Source: Flammulina velutipes (Eukaryota; Basidiomycota; Agaricomycetes; Agaricales; Physalacriaceae). From it: a DNA stretch of 64,000 nucleotides. Positions within the stretch are counted from its first letter, which is position 1, and every line of letters starts with the position of its first letter. Under the pieces are notes generated by a model that saw nothing but the letters and a program-made list of their open reading frames with translations, ran no database searches and was not told the DNA's origin. Both the position numbers and the translations under genes were made by a program. Where the stretch lies: NCBI GenBank assembly GCA_011800155.1, contig CM022371.1, forward strand, positions 1,612,001 to 1,676,000, read 5' to 3'. Positions 35,716-46,541 of this stretch are shown one piece after another.

Positions 35716-36785
35716 CGAATCTAATTGGCGTGTCGGTTCTGTTAACCCAATTGACGACGGACGCATCAGGCTTGGGGCAATATAATGGAGAGTAAGAATA
35801 ACAAGGCCGTGATAGCACGCAATACATGGGCATATTGAGCGACAACGATGGGGCAAGGTGGACGGTTCTAGGTATCTCCATGTTTCAACTTGTTTCAATT
35901 CGACTGGCGCAACGATCTTATGGCCGTATCGAGTAACACAATGGCTGTATATGGCTGAGATGGTTTGCCAAGGGTGAGTGTGGCGTGGTGGTAAATCGTT
36001 TCAAGTTAATAGTACTTTTCAAGTCGGAATTGAAGCAACTCCGAGTCGTGTAAAGCTACATCCGGTATCGATGCACTCATACCCTCCTCTTACATTTGCA
36101 CGAGTACAGTGCTACGATCCTTCCTCGCTTATGGCCAGGCACATTGCCTAGCCAGTAACAATGTCTCAATACACATTGAGGAGGGAAATATGGTGACCAT
36201 CCTTGCAGTCGTGCTTGAAAGTTGAAGCTGACGGAAGTCATGATCAGGTAGGTACTCGCATGCATGCATTGCTTATTTAATGAGTAGCACACATATCAGT
36301 CTTACAGAGAAGTGTGGCGTGTGTAGATATTGTACTTTAGACGTGCTTATACGAACACTAGTCCTATTATTTCAATAGACTTGCTACAGATACGGTCGCC
36401 GCCCAGGAATTCGGCGCGGCAATAGCATTGTAAGTTTTCGGTGTACATTACCATGATAACGATCCTAACATCATCGGCGTTGTTGCGATGAATAGACACA
36501 TCGCTCAGGCCATTTCTATTCAATAGATACAACTAGTATGGTCTATAGGAATCATCCATGTGATTGTCATCGCGATCGTGGCGTAAATGCGTGCGAAAGT
36601 ACATCGGATTATCCACATTACTATGAACATAAACACTTGATTGGCCTTTTATACCATTATTCCTACGCAAGTATTCAGCTCTGGCATGGTAAACATGCAT
36701 GTAGACAGCTCCTCATGATTTAATTACATGGTGCTCTATCGATACGAGGAGCCAGAAGTAGCCAACGGTATGGACCTCCTTCTCG
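35716..36785. other. Long intergenic region, no gene seen
   Basis: About 1.1 kb, AT-richer than its surroundings. ORFs are at most about 70 codons, without motifs or splice continuity. No inverted or direct repeats obvious by eye. Confidence 0.4.
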
Positions 36786-36792
36786 TATAAAG
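36786..36792 (+). promoter_or_regulatory. TATA box of the secreted charged protein gene
   Basis: TATAAAG at 36786, about 97 bp before the ATG at 36883, followed by a CT-rich leader. Confidence 0.55.
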
Positions 36793-36882
36793 GGAGCCAA
36801 GAGTTGTTATACGATGTACCATTCGACTTTTGAAGTAGCTGGCTCTACTTCCTTCTCATTTTAACCAACTCCTCACCCTACC

Positions 36883-37757
36883 ATGTTCTCCCTGTCTCGC
36901 TTTTCGACTATGGGACTAGTCACGTCTTGCCTTGTCGCGCTCTGTGGTGCTAGGCGAGTCAATTCCATAGCACCGGTTCAGTTCATTCTGATGACGATTC
37001 TATAGCCCGCTTCATAATGTGGCGTCGAACTTGAGAAGGGCACCGTCACAAGAGGTCGAATTCAACGGCAAGAATATCGAGGTCCTTCCAGTCTCCTTCC
37101 AGGGCGTTAATTCGAGGGCGTACCAGGTAGTAGGTGGTTATGGCCCAGCGAAGGTACCCGCCATTTTGAAGTTTGTCAATGCCGCGGATAGATTTCAAGG
37201 CGAAGTAGAGAACGCGAGAGATGTATGTCGCTATCCTTCACTGTCGCAGCGCCGCCTGACAGACTACTCAGTTTGACCAATTGCTGGATAACGATGGCAA
37301 GACAGGTATCATATTGAAGGATATCCATATCGATTATCCCAGGAAAGGTGACCGAAAAAAGCAGCTACATGAGTGGATTGCGGAGGACCATCCGGAATGG
37401 CTGAAGGAGCTTGATAGTAAAATCAGGACAGCCAAGAAGACCATTATGGCGGCAGTAGACACAATCGCCGACACCAAAGACAAAGTGTACGTGCTCGCTT
37501 GACACTCATTAGTCTGGTTCTGATCCTCGCATAGTTTGATGGATCTGAGCGATAATGCCTTCCTGAGTGAAGACCTGAGCGAGGCGTCCTTCTGTGATTT
37601 GGACCCTCGATACATCAAGGATTTGAAGGGCAAAGAGCCCAAAAATCTTCATAAGGAGGGGGCCATAGAGAACGCAGAGGATAATCTGAACATCAGATAC
37701 ACCGAGGAGAGGATCAAGTTGAAGGCGGAAAGGCTTCAAAACATGCAGAAGCAGTGA
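36883..37757 (+). CDS. Small secreted charged protein of unknown function
   Basis: Four exons, about 235 residues. The N-terminus MFSLSRFSTMGLVTSCLVAL is a signal peptide ending near CGAS. The first intron (36954-37005) is of the GC-AG class. A short N-terminal part (EVEFNGKNIEVLPVSFQGVN) leads to a highly charged helical C-terminal half with KKQLHEWIAEDHPEWLKELD and EERIKLKAERLQNMQKQ. Only one or two Cys in the mature part, so it is not a cysteine-knot effector type. A strong TATA box suggests high, regulated expression. No family recognised; secreted cell-wall or effector-like role is only a guess. Confidence 0.65.
36954..37005 (+). other. GC-AG intron in the secreted protein gene
   Basis: Donor AG|GCGAGT and acceptor CTATAG; joining gives GAS|PLHNVASNLRRAPS in the only frame that stays open. 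The nearest GT donor puts the next exon out of frame. Confidence 0.6.
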
Positions 37758-37973
37758 CCGTGCTATTTTAAGCTGTCTTTGTAGCCGTCGTGTAGTGCGA
37801 GTGAATACAAAGTTTCACAGTTTACAACGAGTTGTTTTCGACGCGAGTCCAGCAGCAGCGGATGATTGAACGATTTGTTGGACGACCTTGACGGGAGTAA
37901 TCATGAAAGCGCGTCGGCGCGTGCGTGACATGTGACACCGTCACTCTTGTCTTTCATCGACCAGCCCTAAACG

Positions 37974-40414
37974 ATGGCCTCATCGGCTTTACATCCTTCA
38001 ACGACGGACACGCACAGCTTAGGCAGCGAGGACGTATCCAAGAAATCTAAAAAGAAGAGAAAACATCGAGAACGCGACCACGAACACTCAGGACCTGCTA
38101 TTTCTGATATCGACAAGCCGCGGAAGAAGAAAAAGTCGGAAAAAGTTGACAATGTTGAGAATGGCGACAAGCAGAATATGGGCAATGATACGGATGCATC
38201 TCCTTTGGCTGCGGATACCATAGAAGGGCGGAACGAGACGCATAAAAAGCAGAAGAAACATCGCAAATCCGTCGACGCCAATACTACGAATTCTTCAGAG
38301 GCTAGTACCCACGCCTTGAAGAAATCCAAGAAGACGAAACATGTATCTGACTCTTCTATTGCCAACAATACCGCGTCCGCGTCGGATGCAACTCTCGCGG
38401 AATACGTCGCGGACAAGCCTAAAAAGAAGAAACGCAGTCATTCAGAGCATGCCAGCACCGACGTGAACTCGCCGGTCGCCATCGATCCAGCACTCACTCT
38501 CGACGTCGAAAAGCCAAAGAAAAAGAAGAAGAAATCCCAGCCAGAGCCGTCCAGCACTAGCGCCACAGTCAACGTTGGTAACCCTCCTACAATGCTTCCA
38601 TTGGACTCTCTTGTGCTCCCATCTGATTCTGCGGATGCCAACTTCTCAGAATTTGACCCAGCTGCAACGCAGCTCATGGCTAGCGCCCTCCTTTCCGCCC
38701 TCGTCGCTGCCTCGAACGGCGAGCAGCCACCTGCCGGTCCTTCAGCTCAGCCTCTATACCCCCTCCCATTCCCTGCTCCTTCTTATCTCCCTCCTGGTGT
38801 TATACTTCCCATGCCTCCACCCGACCAGGATTCCAACGAAATGGTCCTCAAAGCGTTGCAGGATCTTGACCTTTCCAAATTGACAAGTGTCCTTAAATCC
38901 CTCGAAGATGCTGCTTCTGCTGCAAATGTTCCCCTCCCTCAGAGTGTCCGTCATGCGCCAGTGCTTCCCCCCATACCCACTCCCGTCGGCCAAGTTCCTC
39001 CCAGCTCTCGAAGCATCCTAGCTTCCGGGTCACACCGTCCGTCTGCTGCAAGTGACGGATATACTAGCAATGATCACGCATACCTTCTTGCCAACAAATG
39101 GATGTCCACGCAGCAGCTCGCTGATCTCGTGAAAACTCAAGGTCTTGTCTACAAGAAAGGTAAATTCTCTGCCTTGGAGGAACAGCAACTCGAAGCTGCT
39201 ATTGAAAACTACCGCGTTGTGGGTTTCTCCCTCTCTTCTACTCGTCGTCTGCTGATCCTTTTTCAGACGAAGGGTCTCAGTGAATCACAGTTAGTCGATG
39301 TGATCTTTCCCAAAGAGGAGAAGAACAAGGAAAATGCCTTTTGGTTCGAAATCAGTATGCCTCATAATCTGTTCCCCTGCAAAATGTCCTGACGTGTAAA
39401 ATAGCCGCAGCAGTTCCTCAAAGACCTATTGTGGCCGTCTACCACCATATCAGACGTTCGCACCACCCGCTTCGACGACAAGGGAAATGGACATCTGCTG
39501 AGGACGACAAGTTGCGAAGGCAAGACAACCCAGGACAGGTTCAATGAAGCGCGTTAACAGTTTTACAGGGCTGTCATGGCTCATGGTCAGCATTGGCAAA
39601 CTGTCAGTTTGCACGTCGGTCGAGGAGGCATGGATTGCCGTGATCGATACAGGAATCATATCGTCAACAAAGAAACTCGTATTCGTGGTACGTACCTTCC
39701 TTGATAGTACTCCCTAATTCCAAGAAGGCTCATTGAATAACTAGGACTTTGGTCTGAAGAGGAGGAAGTGAAACTAACTCGCATTGTGACCTCCATGACG
39801 GTCGATAAAGGCCGTGACGCGGATAACGATGTCTTCTGGACTGCAGTCGCCCAAAAAATGGGTGGCACTCGGACTCGGGCTCAGTGTCGGATTAAATGGT
39901 CAGTGCTCGGTCCTTGTATACGAATTTCGACTAACCCTCCACAACATAGGACTGATTCCCTTAATTCCAGCCGAAAAAACAATGGTGAAAAGCCTCGCTG
40001 GGGTAACCGAGATTCCTATATCCTCGTTCACAAGTATGTTAAAACCTACTTTTACAATAGGCACATACTTATCGAGAAACCTAGGCTAGACGCTCTTCAA
40101 GTACAACACGATAGTGAAATCGACTGGAAAACTATTCCTGACGATGATTGGAACCTTTGGAGCGCGCACGTCTTGCAGGTGAGGTGGCAAGCTATGAAGA
40201 AAAGCATCAAAGGCCACGAGTACATGTCCTACAGAGGTAATTTTGGCATTCTCTATCTCTGCAAACTTCAGTTCATGATTCGGGCTATGCAGAGATTCTC
40301 GATATCCTTAAAGTCAAGAAGATCGACGCAGAGCCGAGTGATCCTATCAAAAAGCGCAGTAGCAAGGTTACTAGTGCCACAGCAGTGGTCGAGTCTGGGA
40401 CGAAAGAAGGTTAA
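37974..40414 (+). CDS. Reb1-like Myb-domain DNA-binding protein
   Basis: Nuclear/nucleolar Myb factor resembling Reb1/TTF-I, which bind rDNA terminators and some Pol II promoters. The first 200 residues hold six lysine clusters (KKSKKKRKHRERDHEH, KPRKKKKSEK, KPKKKKRSHSE and similar) between Ser/Asp-rich spacers. A Pro-rich stretch follows. The Myb part starts with an atypical region (WMSTQQLADLVKTQGLVYKKG) and continues GKWTSAEDDKLRR|AVMAHGQHWQTV, LWSEEEEVKLTRIV and an FWTAVAQKMGGTRTRAQCRIKW repeat; the last part is DDWNLWSAHVLQVRW. Several introns lie inside the Myb region. The stop at 40412-40414 follows SGTKEG. Whether it acts at rDNA or at Pol II genes cannot be told from the sequence. 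Confidence 0.82.
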
Positions 40415-40549
40415 CAACAGCAGTCTGTGGTTGGTTCGTACATTGAAACACATTCATTTCCGTGGTCCTAGAGACTTGTGCGTGTACTCCGACCGATTTC
40501 CATGAGGCAGGTACTTATACCTGTGTGACATCTGGTGAGGCGGGCAAAG

Positions 40550-43500
40550 ATGATGCCTTCTATCCCTTTGTGGACCCTACAGCTTGGATTGCTTCTGCTC
40601 CCCATAACGAGCTTTTTCTACAGCGTCATTCCGTCATATTCGTCTCTCGAAGCGCACGAGGAGCTGAACACCCATGAACTAACAATTAGGAACGAGATAC
40701 TTGACAAGTGCAGAACCTTACGCCAACCACCTGCGTTGACGTCGCATTTTGAACGAGACACATCAGACCGCTTCGAGAATGGAACAAGGCCAACGCTCAT
40801 CCGGAATGCTACCATATTTACGGGCGAGCTGAATGCTACGGGTCCTATTCTAGTTTTTGGCGATATTCTGTTGGACCGTGGCCTCGTGAAGGAGGTCGGA
40901 CATGTGGATTTGGACGTGATGGCGCTTCAAGGGAAGAATTTAACTATCATTAACGCCCAAAGGGCGTGGATTACGCCTGGATTGAGTACGTCAAACGGAC
41001 GTACTTCAGTGCCCCACTAACTACGCCACCAGTTGATGTTAATTCTCAGCTGGGGATATCGAGTATACCATTCCTGAATGGTACGTGCACTGCCCGTTGT
41101 GCGAGGTCGCATTTCGCTCAGATATTTACATAGGTGCGAAGGATGCCAACTCGCGACGAGGACCTGTATTGCCCTGGCTGCGGGCGATTGACGCTCTGAA
41201 CACGCACGACGAAGGCTTCCGGCTAGCTATTGCGAGTGGTGTTACGACGGCGCAGATCATACCTGGAAACGAAAATAGCATTGGTTGGTCGATTTGCTTG
41301 GATTTGATTGGAGAACTCACGTTGATTTCCTGTTAGGTGGACAGCCTGCGGTTATCAAACTCCGGAAAACTTCTGAGAGGTCACCGACCTCTATGTTGGT
41401 ATATCCCCGCGGGGACGATTGGGGCCGACTTCAGTGCGTGGCTGGTGTGAACATGTGGCGACGATATTGACGCCTCGTGCAGTCATGGATGTGGGGAAGA
41501 CCTGTCCCATTATGCGATGACGAGGATGGATTCTGTTTGGGCGTTGCGCTCTGCTTACCATGATGCGCAGGACATCAAGACAAGACAGGATGCATTCTGT
41601 GACAAAGTTGAAGCTGGTTTGTGGGAACGAATGTCTTCGGACTTTCCATCCGATGCCAGAGTGGACATGCTGGTGGATGTATTGAGAAAGAAGGCGAAGG
41701 TATGTCACTAGTGTGCGTCTCATGCCCCTTGGGCGTGTCAGTGACTTTCGTATAGCTCTCCGTCCATTGCAATGCAGCTGTTGACATCGATGCCTTCGTT
41801 CAGGTGAGATCGAATAAAAGTTGATCCTTGACATAATTCTCATGAATGACAGTTGTCCAATGAGTTCAAATTCCCTGTATCTACTTTCCATCAGGCCTCC
41901 GAAGCTTGGCTCATTCCACGGTTGATCAACAAAACGTTCGTTTGCTTTGTGTCCTGCACTAACTCCGGATTACTGAGGTCGACTTCAATAGCTGGGGAGA
42001 ACCTCCAAGAGTTGCATTGTCCAGTGACTACAGGTGATGTCCCGATGACCAATGAGAACATAATCTCATATCCTTCTTCGATAGAACGAAACTAGAAACA
42101 TTCAGAGGGTCTGAATTTGCCGCTGGCATCCTCAAGGAAGCCAACATCTCCGTTGTCATACAGGTACTATGAACCAGCGAGATCTTGTACACATGACTAA
42201 GACAAATGTCAGTCCGGCTACCCAAACATAAACGCAAGAACACTTGTCCAAGAAGCTCAACAAGCGTTCTACTACGGCTTTCCAGCAAATCTTGCCTTGA
42301 GCTCCATCACATCTAATGGCGCTCTATCTCTTGGTGTATCGGACCGTGTCGGTCTCCTACGCGAAGGGCGGGATGCAGATGTCGTGCTATGGGATTCCCA
42401 TCCTCTCTCCATTGGCGCCACACCTCGGATGGTCTGGATTGATGGCATTCTGCAGTTCGGAGCGGCTTCGAATGACTCAGTGGTACTCAAAACCAACGGA
42501 AGTCGTGTCGCCGCACCGCCGAATTGGGATAAAGAGAAGAATGAAGCGCTCCAGTTTGAAGGCTTGCCACCACTGAACGATAAAAGTCAACATGGGAAAT
42601 TCGTTTTCCACAACGTCTCGCGAGTCTGGGCGCGGGGAGATGACGGTGCAATCGATGCGGTGTTCAAGGCGAAGGATAACACTTCATACGGTGTCGTCAT
42701 CTTGGACGGAGGACGAATTGTATGTGCCGATACGTATTGTCGCGAACCCGAGGAGAGCGAAGCTCAGACTATGGACCTGAGCGGCGGTTCGATATCTCCT
42801 GGACTTTTAGCCTATGGTTCTCCTATGGGCTTATCTGAAATACTTTCAGAGCCGTCCACTGGGCGTGGAGATTCCATCTACGACGCGTTCATTTCCGACG
42901 TACCCAAAGTCTATCACGATGTCGGTGGTGTTGTGCGTGCGGCAGACTCACTCGTATTTCAGACAAGGAATGCACTGTGAGTTACATCGGACATTATCAT
43001 CATAAATCACCGAGACTGATTGCCTATCTTCATAGTGTGGCGTATCACTCTGGTATCACTTCGGCCGTGTCGTTCTCATCAAACTCCGGCGTCATAGGCG
43101 GTCTTTCTACAGCCTTTCGTCCCGGGGCTATGCATGCCATGCAATATGGCGCTATCATCCAGAACATAGTTGCACTGCACGTTAAAATCGCAAAGCCTCT
43201 TCGCTCACAAGACGTCAGTGTGAATAGCCAGATCTCTGGGCTGAGAAGTTTGCTGTATGGTTGGGAAGGCACAGAGTCAGAAACTGGTATGTTCTCGCTT
43301 TCTTGGCTTCATTCAGAGGCTCACGTTTGCCTAGGAAAATGGTTCAAGAGAGCTTCGGAGGTGCGAGGCGGTGCCCAATTGGGATCCTGTTGACGTGTGC
43401 TGGGTTTACAGGGCGTGGTTCCGCTGGTTGTGGATGTCGACAGTGCCGACATTATGGCCTCTTTGATCATTCTGAAAGCTGACGTTGAGGATAAGATTGG

Positions 43501-44069
43501 TTCTCGCATGCGAATGGTATTCTCGGGTGCGGCAGAGGCGCACCTCTTGGCTAACGATATCGGTACGTGGAATGGAGTCTAAGCATTGCAGACATCCGAT
43601 TATTTCTGCAGCGAATGCTGGCGTTGGTGTTATCCTGCGACCGAGAGCGACGCCACTGATGTGGGACGCGCGCCGAGCGTGAGTATCGAGGCGAATATTG
43701 GAAATGCTTCTAACTCGTGCGGGTGTAGGTTGCCTGGGCCACCGCTGTCGAACGACACGACGTTGACAGTCCTCCTGAGTTATGGGGTACGGGTAGGCAT
43801 AGCATCGACGAATGCCCGATTTGAATTGGCGGAGGTATGTTCTCTATCAAGTGTCGGTCCTTCTTACCATTGATCCGCAGATTGTCGCCAACGGAGACAT
43901 GAAGGAGAAGGATGCGTACGCGTTGGCGTCGACGAATTTGGAGGAATTGTTAGGAATTCGGCTGAGAAACAAGGATTTGGTGGTGTACAAGGGCGGCCAT
44001 GCATTTGAACTGTCGAGCAAGCCAGTAGTGATAATATCTCCAGAACGAGGATTCGTAGATGTACTGTAG
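40550..44069 (+). CDS. Two-domain amidohydrolase-like protein with degenerate metal site
   Basis: Starts MMPSIPLWTLQLGLLLLPIT with a membrane anchor or signal. The first amidohydrolase-like half has RNATIFTGE, WITPGIVDVNSQLG, HDEGFRLAIASGVTTAQIIP and GGQPAVIKLRKT, plus VHCNAAVDIDAF and FHQASEAWLIP. YGFPANLALSSITSNGALSLG and GRDADVVLWDSHPL are the family's C-terminal blocks. A second, similar half (FVFHNVSRVWAR to IIVSPERGFVDVL-like end) follows, as in known fungal composite-domain homologues. The metal-binding HxH of the first strand is replaced by Asn-Ser-Gln, and a further HCY-type block reads HCN. It is therefore probably not a normal zinc hydrolase. At least twelve short introns; total about 900 residues. 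Substrate unknown. Confidence 0.78.
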
Positions 44070-44151
44070 GACTAGACGACGCCCAACAGCGCTGCGCTTG
44101 TTTTTATGCCGCGACCTCTTGCTGCTGTCCAGCTGATGAACATACAGCTCA

Positions 44152-44401
44152 TTACGAATCCAGCAAATCTATTTGAATCCTGTCAGCTTGAATTTTGTAT
44201 AGGAAAGCGACAGACTTGCCTGAAGAATGCTATCCGTGAGATTGAGCGCTCTTCGTTGGGCGTTCGTGAAGATGCAAATATGGATCGCAGTAGCGCAGGA
44301 GTGACTGGGATGCGACTGGACTGTGGCGGCTGAGGCTGCTGTTGAGGCAGCGAATGGTTTGGTGGCTTTGCCGTGGACGTTGTGGATGCTGTTGAAGACA
44401 T
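44152..44401 (-). CDS. Possible tiny protein divergent from the Grr1-like gene
   Basis: From an ATG at 44401 the frame reads MSSTASTTSTAKPPNHS, a Pro/Gln-rich start, and then PVTPALLRSIFASSRTPN and ERSISRIAFF. A candidate 40-bp GC-AG intron (44180-44219) would end it with IQIDLLDS; without the intron it ends a few residues later at 44183. The helix-like TPALLRSIFASS block is the only coding-looking part. No family recognised; may be spurious. Confidence 0.28.
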
Positions 44402-44563
44402 GCGGCAACGGGCCGGTGTGGGCCACGACCCGGCCAGCACTTGATTTATTTATTTTTCTTTGCTCTTCATCCAGCCAGGTTGGTCGTCGTGCCCGTCGTA
44501 CAGAAAGCACAAACTAACAATTCAACACAGTGGTAGCCCCCGCATGCACGAATACTATTCAAC

Positions 44564-46073
44564 ATGTACACAGGCGCGGTCCCATTCCACGAGGACATGA
44601 TTCGGGTCTCCGACCGTTTACCGACCCAGGACGAGTACAGACGACTGCGACACCTGACGATACGCCGAAAGAGCAGCAACATCAGCGACGACGAGCTCGC
44701 CAACGCCCTCGAAGCCTGTCCCCATCTTGAATCCATCGTCCTCTCGGGCGTACCAAGCACCACCGACAGAACTATTGTTTCTCTCGCTGAGAATGCCAAC
44801 AACCTTATGGGCATTGATCTCTCTGGATGCCAAAATGTCACCGACATTGGAATACTGGATCTTGTATCCAAGTCATTACCTCTTCAATGGGTCATGTTGA
44901 ATCGGGTCGCCGGTTTGACTGATCCAGCTATCTCTGGCATTGCTCGATCATGCTCTCGTCTCATAGAGCTTGAGCTATGCAACCTTCCCCTTCTATCCCC
45001 TCTTTCTGTACGTGATATCTGGATGTTCGCAAGGTATGCTACAATGCCGTTCAATCAGGTTCTCAACGCTCATGGATCTCCCAGGAAGCTGCGCACCTTA
45101 CGCTTAGCCTATTGTCGTCTTTTAACGGACAAAGCGTTTCCTTCTGCGCTAGAGCTACCAGACGAGTTCATGGACGACGAAAAGCCGCTCCCCCATAGGC
45201 CCGTAACTTGGCTAGAGGAATTACCACCCCTCATTTTAACTCACACCGCGGAAAATCTTCGAATCCTCGACATTGCATATTGCAATATCACAGATGATGC
45301 AATAGAAGGAATCGTGAGACACGCTCCAAAGATCCAGACACTCAATCTCTCTGGGTGCCAGCTACTGACCGACCGCGCTTTGGAAAGCATATGCACGCTC
45401 GGCGAACATCTGGACGTCCTCATCCTGGCCCACGTTCCCAACATCACCGACCACGGTGTAGTGCGGTTCACGAGGAGCTGTCTAAACCTCAGGTGTGTAG
45501 ACGTGTCTTGTGCGTTCCCGATTTCCATTCCAGAGCTGTTTCACCGGGACGCTCATTGCATTGCATTACAGTTTGTCGTAATCTTACAGATATGTCGGTG
45601 TTTGAGCTTGCAGGCCTCGTCAGTCTACGTCGGCTGAGTCTAGTTCGCGTTCATAAACTTACAGACATTGGGGTGTTTGCATTGGCCGAGCACGCAATAG
45701 CATTGGAGCGATTGCACATGGATTACTGCGACAAGCTCTCGTTGGACGCCATTCATCTGCTGCTGAAATCGCTTGAGCATCTTCAACATCTTACGGCTAC
45801 TGGGATACCTTCTTTGAAGCGAAAGGGTATTAAACGGTTTTCGGAGCCACCACCTTCGGTGAGGCGTTGGAGCTAGCTTGTTTATGGCGCTAGAAACTGA
45901 CGATGATGTAGAATCTGGATGTGGATCAACAAGCTGCCTTTTTTGTGTTTGACGGGATGAATGTGAAGGAGCTTGTGAGGTTTCTGACCAAGGAGGAAGT
46001 GCGGCGGCGTGAGGCTGAGGCTAGGAACCTCCCCTTTACGCCTCGTTCAGATGACAGGTTGGATCTGTATTAA
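44564..46073 (+). CDS. Grr1-like leucine-rich repeat protein lacking an F-box
   Basis: Contains about ten cysteine-containing (AMN1/Grr1-type) leucine-rich repeats, for example LMGIDLSGCQNVTDIGILDL, LNLSGCQLLTDRALESIC and LRRLSLVRVHKLTDIGVFAL. The closing block IPSLKRKGIKRFSEPPPS|NLDV, then FFVFDGMNVKELVRFLT, matches the Grr1 C-terminus, the SCF adaptor that targets cyclins and glucose-signalling proteins. Grr1 carries an F-box before the repeats; here the start at 44564 (MYTGAVPFHEDMIRVSDRLP) runs directly into repeats and no F-box is seen upstream. Introns join FAR|KLRTL, VSF|CRNLTD and PPPS|NLDV. Stop at 46073 (DDRLDLY); an extra weak intron there would give another short tail. Confidence 0.8.
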
Positions 46074-46541
46074 TATTTTTGATTTAATGGGCCGATGGGG
46101 ACGTGTTTTGTGTTTGACAGGGCTGGAATGGAACGCAGAATATGAATGTTGGAATGTACGACGGGCTAATCGTGAATTGCCCATGGGACTGTGTGAAATT
46201 GATCTGTGAGTGTGGCGTGGGTTGGAGAAATCCGGGTGAATAATTAAATGGTCCCGAAACGGGTTAACCGTCGACAGCGATCACTCTTTCTTGCTGGCCG
46301 GATTGTCTGGGCACGGTGCTTTCTTCCATACCACCACCGTCTCCGATGGTCTCGCGTTATCCGCGCCTATTTTATTGACCTTTCTTGTCCATTTTTGAGG
46401 CTGCGATTCGCAGAGCAATCGCATATAGGCCATACGCACGTTCCTTGTTCACAAATCGCGCGGTCCACCCCCTGTGTGTCCTTGTCGGGATCCTTGTACT
46501 GTCGTACGTCCCTCGCCATTTAATTTCACGACCAGCGCTGA
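46074..46541. other. Intergenic region
   Basis: 468 bp, with a short ORF of about 65 codons at 46009-46209 that is best explained as 3' UTR of the Grr1-like gene. No gene seen. Confidence 0.4.

Noticed and set aside
35716..36785. Hidden gene in the 1.1-kb gap
   Set aside because: All frames are short, without signal peptide, domain motif or plausible exon joins.
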